Position numbers and translations under genes: made by a program. A stretch of 5,055 nucleotides of DNA, taken from NCBI GenBank assembly GCA_013316495.1, contig WSMP01000107.1:1-5055 (forward strand), in the 5' to 3' direction. This document shows, one piece after another, positions 1 to 4,805 of the stretch. The notes below the pieces were generated by a model. It ran no database searches. It saw nothing but the letters and a program-made list of their open reading frames with translations, and was not told the origin of the DNA. Numbering within the stretch: position 1 is the stretch's first letter; every line of letters begins with the position of its first letter. Origin of the DNA: Angelakisella sp. (GTDB taxonomy: Bacteria > Bacillota > Clostridia > Oscillospirales > Ruminococcaceae).

Positions 1-102
1 GATTTTCCTGCTGTGACAGACAGTGCTGCTCCGGGCGTCGTATTTGGCCGCCGAGGTGGTGTAATTGCTGGTGTCAATCCCCAAAAAATACGGCCTATCC
101 AA
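1..102 (-). CDS. TsaD/Kae1-like (peptidase M22-type) protein, N-terminal fragment
   Basis: Only the first 34 codons are in the window and the gene runs off the left edge. The fragment reads LDRPYFLGIDTSNYTTSAA and continues open to the edge. The F-L-G-I-D-T-S-N-Y-T-T-S stretch resembles the first strand and phosphate loop of the ASKHA-fold TsaD/Kae1/M22 family. Classical TsaD has an ETSCDET-type motif here, whereas the D-T-S-N-Y form is typical of a clostridial M22-like paralogue often annotated as O-sialoglycoprotein endopeptidase. The biochemical role of that paralogue is uncertain. The chosen start is TTG at 102, with GAGG 9 nt upstream and an 8-nt overlap with the end of nusB, which implies translational coupling. 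No ATG or GTG in this frame lies close upstream. Family assignment rests on a short motif plus position after nusB. Confidence 0.66.
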   Translation of the reverse strand, partial: MDRPYFLGIDTSNYTTSAAKYDARSSTVCHSRKI

Positions 103-529
103 GGTCTGTTTCCTCGCCCTTTGGCGCGGCGGCAAGGCTCCGGGCGTATCCGCCCAGCACCCCGTTGACATAAGCCGGGTCGTCATCCCCGCCGTATTTT
201 TTGGTCAGCTCCACCGCCTCGTCGATGACCGCCCCTGTGGGGGTTCCCAAAAAGGCAATCTCGCAGATGGCAAGACGGAGGACCGAAAGGGTCACCTTTG
301 GCAGGCGCTCCAGCTTCCATTTGGCGGAAAAGCGCCGGATGATGCCGTCCAGCTCCTCCCAGTGGGTCCGCACCGCCTTGGCGGCCTCCAGGGCGTAATC
401 GCCGATGGATATATCCCGGCACTGGGCGGCGCCCTCCACCAGCTCCTCCACCGGGGCATCGTTAAAAATCATTTCAAACACAAGTGCAAAGGCCTGTTCG
501 CGGGATTCCCGCCGGGTGGTTTGTGCCAT
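95..529 (-). CDS. nusB: Transcription antitermination factor NusB
   Basis: The 144-residue product is the usual length for NusB, a small all-helical RNA-binding protein. With NusE (ribosomal protein S10) it binds boxA RNA and supports processive rRNA transcription. Visible hallmarks are the basic N-terminus TRRESREQAFALVFEM (residues 4-20), the central W-K-L-E-R-L-P-K-V-T-L-S-V-L-R-L-A-I-C-E-I helix region (71-91), P-x-G-A-V-I-D-E-A-V-E-L-T-K-K-Y (97-112) and the terminal Y-V-N-G-V-L-G motif (120-126). The ATG start has GGAGG only 4 nt upstream, a rather short spacing. The gene follows a yqhY-like gene, the same yqhY-nusB order as in Bacillus subtilis. A strong hairpin with T-tract lies immediately before its ribosome binding site, so expression may be attenuated. 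It overlaps the downstream M22-like gene by 8 nt. Confidence 0.96.
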   Translation of the reverse strand: MAQTTRRESREQAFALVFEMIFNDAPVEELVEGAAQCRDISIGDYALEAAKAVRTHWEELDGIIRRFSAKWKLERLPKVTLSVLRLAICEIAFLGTPTGAVIDEAVELTKKYGGDDDPAYVNGVLGGYARSLAAAPKGEETDLG

Positions 530-540
530 ACTCCCTCCAC

Positions 541-589
541 AAGAAAAACAAGGCTGCCCCCTTCTATCTATGGGAAAGAAGGGGGGGCC
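541..589 (-). terminator. Intrinsic terminator or attenuator between yqhY and nusB
   Basis: On the minus strand the arm CCCCCTTCT (585-577) pairs perfectly with AGAAGGGGG (565-557) across an 11-nt loop. After a small internal loop (1 nt against 2 nt) the stem extends by GGC (589-587) with GCC (554-552), giving 12 base pairs. The tract TTGTTTTTCTT (551-541) follows at once, which is the layout of a rho-independent terminator. It begins 11 nt after the yqhY stop codon and ends 2 nt before the nusB Shine-Dalgarno sequence. On the opposite strand the hairpin is followed by CTCTTTTTATTATT, so it could act in both directions. Because no promoter fits between it and nusB, partial read-through (attenuation) is likely. 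That is inferred, not shown. Confidence 0.72.
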
Positions 590-599
590 GCTCTTTTTA

Positions 600-968
600 T
601 TATTCCTCTGTTTCTGTCACGTCCTCAAAATCCACGCCGGCAATTTGGAGATTCACCTTGGAGACCACCACGCCGGTCATGTTCTGCACCGCTTCCTTCA
701 CATTTGCCTGAAGTTTTTTGGAAAGCTCCGGAATCTTCACCCCGTTTTTCACCTTCAGGCGGATATCAATAATAGCCACCCCGTCCTCCAGCTGGATGGA
801 GATGGGGCGCAGGGGCTGCCGCTCCAGCCAGCCGCTGATGTTGGCGGGCATAGGCGCCAGGGCGGTGACCCCCTCGATATCGGTGGCGGTGTATCCGGCA
901 ATGGAGGCGATAACCTCCTGGGAGATTTTCAGGCTCCCTGCATTGGAAACATATTTCTGTTCAGACAT
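600..968 (-). CDS. yqhY: Asp23/Gls24 family protein (YqhY-like)
   Basis: The 122-residue product is a typical short DUF322 (Asp23/Gls24) protein. Near the N-terminus it has G-S-L-K-I-S-Q-E-V-I-A-S-I-A-G-Y-T-A-T-D-I-E-G-V (11-34), the family signature. A central segment V-A-I-I-D-I-R-L-K-V-K-N-G-V-K-I-P (64-80) and a C-terminal V-V-V-S-K-V-N-L-Q-I-A-G-V-D-F (100-114) complete the fold. No signal peptide or membrane span is visible, so it is probably cytoplasmic or peripheral. The start is the ATG at 968, with GGAGGT 7 nt upstream. An upstream in-frame ATG at 1013 lacks a binding site and its extra 15 residues look non-native. In B. subtilis YqhY sits between accC and nusB and has been linked to control of acetyl-CoA carboxylase. 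Here nusB is kept but accB/accC are absent, so the function is less certain. A dedicated promoter lies upstream. Confidence 0.9.
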   Translation of the reverse strand: MSEQKYVSNAGSLKISQEVIASIAGYTATDIEGVTALAPMPANISGWLERQPLRPISIQLEDGVAIIDIRLKVKNGVKIPELSKKLQANVKEAVQNMTGVVVSKVNLQIAGVDFEDVTETEE

Positions 969-975
969 TTTTTCT

Positions 976-981
976 ACCTCC
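976..981 (-). promoter_or_regulatory. Ribosome binding site that fixes the yqhY start
   Basis: GGAGGT on the minus strand stands 7 nt before the ATG at 968. It decides for that start over the longer in-frame ATG at 1013. Confidence 0.85.
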
Positions 982-1034
982 ACTTTGCGGCAGATTTGCG
1001 GGCTCTCCCCCATTTGGGGCGGGAAAGCGCCGTC

Positions 1035-1074
1035 AAAAAAATGGTATAATATCCACCATGAGGATATTATACCA
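1035..1074 (-). terminator. Perfect 13-bp inverted repeat plus T7: probable spoIIIA operon terminator overlapping the yqhY promoter
   Basis: TGGTATAATATCC and its exact reverse complement GGATATTATACCA (1042-1054 and 1062-1074) are separated by 7 nt. In the minus-strand transcript this forms a 13-bp hairpin, with 4 G-C pairs at its outer and inner ends, followed directly by seven U's (1041-1035). It lies about 54 nt after the spoIIIAH stop codon, a sensible place for the operon to end. The stem is A-T rich, so termination may be incomplete. The arm transcribed first also contains a consensus extended -10 element, so the bases could equally be an operator or promoter dyad. Confidence 0.6.
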
Positions 1075-1093
1075 CATTTTTGGAACAGTACAA
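1066..1093 (-). promoter_or_regulatory. Predicted vegetative (SigA-type) promoter for yqhY
   Basis: On the minus strand TGG-TATAAT (1074-1066) is a perfect extended -10 element. TTGTAC (1093-1088) matches four of six bases of the -35 consensus at a 16-nt spacing. The start of transcription would fall near 1058-1060, leaving a leader of roughly 90 nt before yqhY. The promoter probably drives yqhY, and by read-through nusB, outside sporulation. Confidence 0.68.
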
Positions 1094-1127
1094 CCTCTTA
1101 TTTATTCCCACGGGAAATTTTTGGCCT

Positions 1128-1688
1128 TTACTGAATCTCAATGATGGAGATGCTGCTGTCCGGCACCGCCACTTCCCCCAAAATCACGTCTTTAATCTGG
1201 GCGGCCTCGCTGTCGGTCATACCGCTGCACTTCACCAGCACGTCAATCTTGTCGTCCGCCAGGTAGACCATGCACTCCTGGAAGCCCTTGGCCTTGATGA
1301 GATTTTCGATCTTCCCCTCGGTCTCAATGGATTTCGCAATGTCCGCCGCCTCCATGGTGAGCTGGGTCATCTGGTCGGTGGTGAGGTTCGCGTCCTCCAG
1401 CATGTACTTCAGGGCGTCCGCCGCCTCATCCCTGGCCTTGGTGCGGGAGAGCTTCGCCTCCGCGAAGTAGGCCTCCCCGTAGGCGGCGGTTTCCCCGGTC
1501 TTGCCATCCTCCCCGCCGGGACTGGCGGTCTCCTCCACCGCGCCGTCCACCGCCACCTTGCTGGTGTTTTCAAAGGTGTCGCCGTTGGTTTTTACGTACT
1601 CCCAGTTCAGGTAGACCGCCACGCTGAGGGCCAGCACCAGGGCAGAAAGTACAATGTGTTTTTTACTGATAATCATGTTCATTTTCAT
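1128..1688 (-). CDS. spoIIIAH: Stage III sporulation protein AH
   Basis: This membrane-anchored protein of the mother-cell side of the SpoIIIA-SpoIIQ channel is 186 residues here, somewhat shorter than the 218 of B. subtilis. After the basic N-terminus comes one membrane segment I-V-L-S-A-L-V-L-A-L-S-V-A-V-Y-L-N-W (12-29). A polar, low-complexity linker follows (about 35-75) and then the YscJ/FliF-like ring-building domain. That domain is recognisable from A-E-A-K-L-S-R-T-K-A-R-D-E-A (76-89), L-I-K-A-K-G-F (130-136), V-L-V-K (150-153) and A-A-Q-I-K-D-V-I-L (162-170). In B. subtilis this domain lies in the intermembrane space and docks with SpoIIQ. The start is the ATG at 1688, with GGAGGT 10 nt upstream. 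The in-frame ATG at 1706 overlaps that binding site and has none of its own. It is the last spoIIIA gene. Confidence 0.94.
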   Translation of the reverse strand: MKMNMIISKKHIVLSALVLALSVAVYLNWEYVKTNGDTFENTSKVAVDGAVEETASPGGEDGKTGETAAYGEAYFAEAKLSRTKARDEAADALKYMLEDANLTTDQMTQLTMEAADIAKSIETEGKIENLIKAKGFQECMVYLADDKIDVLVKCSGMTDSEAAQIKDVILGEVAVPDSSISIIEIQ

Positions 1689-1698
1689 AGCTGCAAAA

Positions 1699-1704
1699 AC
1701 CTCC
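1699..1704 (-). promoter_or_regulatory. Ribosome binding site that fixes the spoIIIAH start
   Basis: GGAGGT on the minus strand lies 10 nt before the ATG at 1688. The longer start at 1706 would place this motif inside the coding region, so the shorter product is preferred. Confidence 0.75.
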
Positions 1705-1737
1705 ATGCTGTTTAATTAAGAAATCCCCGTCCCGCCT

Positions 1738-2301
1738 TCACCCGGCGGTAAGCCGGGAGACCGATATGCGGGAGGAGGACAGATTGAGGGCCACCTTCAC
1801 CGTATCCACCACCTTTCTCACCACCAGGGGATCGTCTCCTCCTTCGCAGACCACCACCACGCCCTTCACCTCCGGCTCCAGCCGGGCGGTCACCAGGGGG
1901 CTTTTGCCCCCCACGCCGTCCACCAGGATGTAGGTCTGCTCTGTCACCTGCTTTTCCTGGGTCTTTTTTTCGTCCTCTGCCCGGATGTCCTGCAAAACGT
2001 CGTTATTGACCTTTTCGGACTTGGCGTAGACGTTTTGGTAGCCGTTTTCCAGGGTCACCATCACCCGCGCCGTCCCCACCCCGTCCATCTGCTCCAGGAT
2101 GGACTGAAGCCGCTCCTCCAGCTGGGAGGCGTAGGTTTTCGCCTCCTCCTCCAGGGCGCTGGCCTTCTCTGCCGCCTTTTCCCCCCTGGGCAGCAGGGAG
2201 GAAAGGCCAATCAGCAGAATTCCGGCTATCCCCAGCAGGAACACCAGCGTGTTCAGGTTCAGCCGGTATTTCCCTATTTTCAGTGTCTGTTTTTCTTTCA
2301 T
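1738..2301 (-). CDS. spoIIIAG: Stage III sporulation protein AG
   Basis: SpoIIIAG is a ring-forming component of the channel between mother cell and forespore. In B. subtilis its extracellular domain assembles a large secretin-like ring in the intermembrane space. The product is 187 residues (229 in B. subtilis). Visible parts are a short cytoplasmic N-terminus, one membrane span L-V-F-L-L-G-I-A-G-I-L-L-I-G-L (19-33) and a charged helix (40-70). The ring-building domain opens with L-E-E-R-L-Q-S-I-L-E-Q-M-D-G-V-G-T-A-R-V-M-V-T-L (61-84). A charged insertion (about 92-122) precedes Y-I-L-V-D (124-128) and P-E-V-K-G-V-V-V-V-C-E-G-G-D (143-156), the most conserved stretch, and it ends with a helix and I-S-V-S (179-182). 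It is coupled to spoIIIAF by an ATGA overlap and followed by a 49-nt spacer before spoIIIAH. Confidence 0.96.
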   Translation of the reverse strand: MKEKQTLKIGKYRLNLNTLVFLLGIAGILLIGLSSLLPRGEKAAEKASALEEEAKTYASQLEERLQSILEQMDGVGTARVMVTLENGYQNVYAKSEKVNNDVLQDIRAEDEKKTQEKQVTEQTYILVDGVGGKSPLVTARLEPEVKGVVVVCEGGDDPLVVRKVVDTVKVALNLSSSRISVSRLTAG

Positions 2302-2801
2302 CGTTCCTCTCCATCACACGTCAGCTGGACTGGAATATCCAGCTTCTTTTCCAGCAGTTCCCGAAGCTCCTGCTCCCTTTGCTTTGCACTGGCTGGCAGG
2401 ATGACCCGCGCCGTAAGGCTGGGAAGGTCCCCAGCCTGATGGCCCGTTCCCTCGTCTGCTTCTATGTATATTTGGATGTCCTTCTCATTTATGCCAGATT
2501 CCTCTAGTTCTTTCCCGGCCAAACGGCGCAGCTCCTCCTGGGAGCGGGAAAGGGTATCCTGCAAAAAGTGATGGGTGGCCCTTTGGGCGGCCTCCTCCAT
2601 GGCGGAGGCTGCCTCCGGCGGCTCCAGCTCCGCCAGGTCCAGCTCCAGCCCCGCCGGCAGCAGGAAGCAGCAGAGCATAAAAAGCCCCAGCACCATCCGC
2701 ATTAGCTTTTCCATCCCCTTGGAGGGCAGCAGCACCGACACCACCCCGCAAAGCGCCGCCCCGCAGCAGATGGTGAACACCCACCGGCCCACCTCGTCCA
2801 T
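2298..2801 (-). CDS. spoIIIAF: Stage III sporulation protein AF
   Basis: SpoIIIAF is a small membrane protein of the SpoIIIA complex. At 167 residues it is slightly shorter than the B. subtilis protein. Two N-terminal hydrophobic segments are visible, about 7-25 and 33-50, with the conserved K-G-M-E-K-L-M-R-M-V-L-G-L-F motif (28-41) between and within them. A long amphipathic, Glu/Arg-rich region follows (60-105). Then comes a soluble C-terminal domain with I-N-E-K-D-I-Q-I-Y-I (104-113), L-T-A-R-V-I-L-P (129-136) and a closing helix (138-154), consistent with the ring-building-motif fold reported for this family. The ATG is preceded by two tandem Shine-Dalgarno-like runs (GGGAGGTGGAGG). The 3' end overlaps spoIIIAG by 4 nt. 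The spacer before it is long and contains an inverted repeat. Confidence 0.94.
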   Translation of the reverse strand: MDEVGRWVFTICCGAALCGVVSVLLPSKGMEKLMRMVLGLFMLCCFLLPAGLELDLAELEPPEAASAMEEAAQRATHHFLQDTLSRSQEELRRLAGKELEESGINEKDIQIYIEADEGTGHQAGDLPSLTARVILPASAKQREQELRELLEKKLDIPVQLTCDGEER

Positions 2802-2878
2802 CCGCCTCCACCTCCCTGTTTGATTTGCTGATTAAGGGCTCTTATTCTGCATGGATTGCTTAAAAACTTGGGCCATTC

Positions 2879-2921
2879 TTCTTTTTGCTTCTTTTTCTTC
2901 TTTTGCAAGAAGAAAAAGAAG
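2879..2921 (+). repeat. Low-complexity inverted repeat, copy 1 (spoIIIAE-spoIIIAF spacer)
   Basis: A perfect 15-bp stem (2888-2902 with 2907-2921) encloses a 4-nt loop. One arm is pure pyrimidine (CTTCTTTTTCTTCTT) and the other pure purine. In the minus-strand transcript the loop reads GCAA, a GNRA tetraloop. The 21 bases 2879-2899 recur exactly, on the other strand, in the spoIIIAB-spoIIIAC spacer at 4785-4805. The stem ends 15 nt after the spoIIIAE stop codon. No T-tract follows the stem on either strand, so it is not a normal intrinsic terminator. It looks like a dispersed intergenic repeat that could affect mRNA processing or stability. Confidence 0.8.
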
Positions 2922-2936
2922 ACAGCCGCCGGGACC

Positions 2937-4082
2937 TCATCCGCCCCGGAAGGCAACAATAAGAAGGGTTGTGGAGATAATCACCAGCAGGGCGTCGTAG
3001 AGAAGCACCGCCAGGATAATCCCCAGGGTGGAGGAGACGGCCCGCAGCAGCTTCGTGATTTGGGGCAGATGGAACAGCTCGCTTACCACCCTGCCCAGGC
3101 CCATGGCCACATACCACACCCCGCACCGCAGCAGCACCGGCAGGAAGGTGAGGGCGGTGATGACAATGCCAAAGGCCCCCAGCGTCCCCTTCACCAGCTG
3201 GATGCACCCCTGGGCCGCCATGAAAAGGTCGGAGAGCGCCCCTCCCACCACCGGTATCATGCTGCCGATGAAAAATTTAGTGGTCTTCACCGCAATGGAA
3301 TCCCCGCTGGAGGCCACCACCGACTGGATGGACATAAGCCCGATAAAAACGGTGAGGACAAGCCCCAGGGACCAGGTGACAAAGGTCTTAATCCCCCCCA
3401 CAAAGCCCCCCAGTTCCAGCTTGGGACAGACCACCGAGACCACCGAAAGGGCCAGATAGGCGGACAAGAGTGGAAGGAACACCGCCGTCACCAGCTGGGC
3501 GGTCACCTGGCACATCCAGAAGACAAAGAGATTGTAGGCCATCCCGGTCATCGGCTGGCCCGAAGCGGTGACCACCCCCGCGAAGACGGGAATAAAGGCG
3601 AGGATGAAGGTGGCAAAGTTCCGAATCACCTCCCTGGCGTCCACAATGCAGGCCACAATGGGGTCGATGAGGATGCCGCTGATAAAGACGGTGATAATTA
3701 CCCCCAGGATGGCGTCCGCCCCCCCGGCGGAAAAGGATGCGCCAAAGCTCTCCAGAATGGCGCAAAGGAGCAGTATCCCCACCAGGGAGACCAGAAGGCG
3801 GAGGGGGCTGCGCAGCTGCTCCAGGATGCTCTCCCACACCGCCTGGAAAAACAGCTGGGGGGTGAGGCCCTCCACCGTTCCGGAGATGCCCTCCAGCCCC
3901 AGGCGATCCAAAAGGCCCTGGGCCTCCCCTGGGAGTTTGTCCAGCAGCTCCTCCCCCTCCTCCGCAAAGAAGTAATCCATCCCCTCCTGGTAGTCGTACT
4001 CCGCCCCCCAGGCGGGAACCACCAGCAAAAGCAGCGCCAGAAAAAAGAGAATCCCTTGGCCGGTTCGCTTTTTTTGTCCCAT
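2937..4082 (-). CDS. spoIIIAE: Stage III sporulation protein AE
   Basis: SpoIIIAE is the large polytopic membrane subunit of the SpoIIIA channel. The product is 381 residues, near the 399 of B. subtilis. It begins with a signal sequence: basic K-K-R, a hydrophobic core I-L-F-F-L-A-L-L-L-L-V-V (11-22) and a likely cleavage near A-W-G-A (24-27). An acidic extracytoplasmic region follows to about residue 85. Six or more hydrophobic segments then occupy roughly 95-375. Family motifs include F-I-L-A-F-I-P-V-F-A-G-V (159-170), G-G-I-K-T-F-V-T-W-S-L-G-L (229-241), K-F-F-I-G-S-M-I-P-V-V-G-G-A-L-S-D (269-285) and L-L-R-C-G-V-W (317-323). The ATG at 4082 is chosen because GAGG lies 6 nt upstream and 8 nt separate it from the spoIIIAD stop. 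An ATG at 4094 would overlap spoIIIAD by ATGA and add four residues. The far longer upstream frame is a shadow of spoIIIAD. Confidence 0.95.
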   Translation of the reverse strand: MGQKKRTGQGILFFLALLLLVVPAWGAEYDYQEGMDYFFAEEGEELLDKLPGEAQGLLDRLGLEGISGTVEGLTPQLFFQAVWESILEQLRSPLRLLVSLVGILLLCAILESFGASFSAGGADAILGVIITVFISGILIDPIVACIVDAREVIRNFATFILAFIPVFAGVVTASGQPMTGMAYNLFVFWMCQVTAQLVTAVFLPLLSAYLALSVVSVVCPKLELGGFVGGIKTFVTWSLGLVLTVFIGLMSIQSVVASSGDSIAVKTTKFFIGSMIPVVGGALSDLFMAAQGCIQLVKGTLGAFGIVITALTFLPVLLRCGVWYVAMGLGRVVSELFHLPQITKLLRAVSSTLGIILAVLLYDALLVIISTTLLIVAFRGG

Positions 4083-4090
4083 ATCTTCCC

Positions 4091-4489
4091 TCATCCCATG
4101 CTCAGCAGCCGCTCCGCCACCTCCAGCAGCCGCTGGAAAAGGGGCAGGCTCACCAGCACCAGCGTCACCTTCCCCGCCAGCTCCACCTTGGCCGCAATGG
4201 CGTTTTCTCCGGCGTCCCGGCAGGTCTGTCCCGCCAGCTCGGTGAGGATGCAAACCCCCAGGCACTTCATCACCACCTGGATGAGCTCCCCGGAAATCAA
4301 GGAGCCCTGGAAAAACTGCTCCAGCTCCTCCATTACCTGGGCAATCCCTTGGAGGAGCCACAGGAGGGCCACCACGCTGCACCCCAGGCTGACGAAAACC
4401 GCATATTCCGGCCGGTACTGCCGGAGCATCAGGGAAAGGGCCGCCGCGGTGATGCAGAACATCGCCACCCCAAACAGCTCCCCGCTCAT
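4091..4489 (-). CDS. spoIIIAD: Stage III sporulation protein AD
   Basis: SpoIIIAD is a small integral membrane protein of the SpoIIIA complex. The 132 residues match the 133 of B. subtilis closely. Hydrophobic segments lie at about 5-22, 29-49, 68-85 and 105-120. The family signature is E-L-A-G-Q-T-C-R-D-A-G-E-N-A-I-A-A-K-V-E (84-103) followed by L-A-G-K-V (104-108). The exact role of SpoIIIAD in the complex is unresolved. A contribution to the membrane platform under the AG/AH rings is the usual view. It overlaps spoIIIAC by ATGA, so its translation is probably coupled to that gene. spoIIIAE follows with little or no gap. Confidence 0.95.
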   Translation of the reverse strand: MSGELFGVAMFCITAAALSLMLRQYRPEYAVFVSLGCSVVALLWLLQGIAQVMEELEQFFQGSLISGELIQVVMKCLGVCILTELAGQTCRDAGENAIAAKVELAGKVTLVLVSLPLFQRLLEVAERLLSMG

Positions 4490-4680
4490 AGCCCAAACAC
4501 CGTTTTGACGGTATCAAACAGGTTGCTGATTTCCTGAATCATCATCATCAGCACCACAATCAGCCCCGCCAGGGAGGTGAGCATCGCCTGCTCCTCCCGG
4601 CCTGCGCGGAGCAGCACCTGGTACAGCACCGAAACAATAATGCCGATGGCGGCGATTCGGAAAATTAAATCCACATCCAT
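4486..4680 (-). CDS. spoIIIAC: Stage III sporulation protein AC
   Basis: SpoIIIAC is a very small membrane protein of the SpoIIIA complex. Its 64 residues compare with 68 in B. subtilis. Two hydrophobic helices are seen, I-F-R-I-A-A-I-G-I-I-V-S-V-L-Y-Q-V-L-L (6-24) and L-A-G-L-I-V-V-L-M-M-M-I (37-48). They are joined by the polar turn R-A-G-R-E-E-Q-A, and the tail ends in I-S-N-L-F-D-T-V-K-T-V-F. The hydrophobic segment running into I-S-N-L-F-x-T-V-K-T-x-F-G-L is the recognisable family end. GAGGTG stands 7 nt before the ATG. The gene overlaps spoIIIAD by 4 nt, but a 203-nt spacer with repeats separates it from spoIIIAB. Confidence 0.95.
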   Translation of the reverse strand: MDVDLIFRIAAIGIIVSVLYQVLLRAGREEQAMLTSLAGLIVVLMMMIQEISNLFDTVKTVFGL

Positions 4681-4731
4681 GCCTTTGCACCTCTTTCCCT
4701 TTGCCGGAACGGTGTGTTTTACGTCAAACTG

Positions 4732-4763
4732 GGGCGCTGCTCCTCTTTGTGCTAAGAGCGCCC
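4732..4763. repeat. GC-rich hairpin beside repeat copy 2
   Basis: GGGCGCT (4732-4738) is the exact reverse complement of AGCGCCC (4757-4763). Inside it CTCTT can pair with AAGAG as an alternative or stacked helix. It abuts the low-complexity inverted repeat, sharing base 4763. The two could be parts of one composite element in the spoIIIAB-spoIIIAC spacer. No T-tract follows on the minus strand, so termination is not supported. Confidence 0.5.
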
Positions 4764-4805
4764 TTCTTTTTCTTTTCGCGAGAAAAGAAAAAGAAGCAAA
4801 AAGAA
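4763..4805 (-). repeat. Low-complexity inverted repeat, copy 2 (spoIIIAB-spoIIIAC spacer)
   Basis: A perfect 15-bp stem (4763-4777 with 4782-4796) encloses a 4-nt loop, GCGA on the plus strand. Like copy 1, one arm is pyrimidine-only (CTTCTTTTTCTTTTC) and the other purine-only. The 21 bases 4785-4805 are the exact reverse complement of 2879-2899, so this copy is inverted relative to copy 1. The two copies differ in the inner stem and loop, but both stems stay perfect: a C-to-T change in one arm is matched by G-to-A in the other. This co-variation suggests that the fold is maintained or that the family spreads as intact dyads. Confidence 0.8.

Noticed and set aside
1001..1031. Small hairpin in the yqhY leader (CCCC-ATTT-GGGG)
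   Set aside because: Only four clean base pairs with poor extension; no known riboswitch or protein-binding motif recognised.
405..1134. Overlapping plus-strand open frames opposite yqhY and nusB
   Set aside because: They are antisense to genes with clear family motifs, have no supported start sites and no recognisable protein features.
2802..2870. Possible internal SigE promoter before spoIIIAF (CATGCAGA as a -10)
   Set aside because: The match to the SigE -10 consensus is poor and no suitable -35 sits at the right distance, so sequence alone does not support it.
2702..2959. 85-codon minus-strand open frame across the spoIIIAE-AF spacer
   Set aside because: It reads the low-complexity repeat as poly-Lys and then runs out of frame into spoIIIAF. 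No family resemblance.
2856..4508. 550-codon open frame on the plus strand opposite spoIIIAE/AD
   Set aside because: It is Gly/His/Gln/Pro-rich low-complexity translation antisense to well-recognised spoIIIA genes, and its first codons run through the inverted repeat. Lack of stops is expected from the high G+C content.
4083..4517. Upstream extension of the spoIIIAE frame to 4517 (526 residues)
   Set aside because: The extra part lies over spoIIIAD in another frame and has Gly/Pro/Arg-rich shadow composition. SpoIIIAE family length and the signal sequence fit the start at 4082.
4701..4731. TTGACG as a -35 box for a spoIIIAC promoter
   Set aside because: No TATAAT-like -10 lies 15-19 nt downstream on the minus strand.
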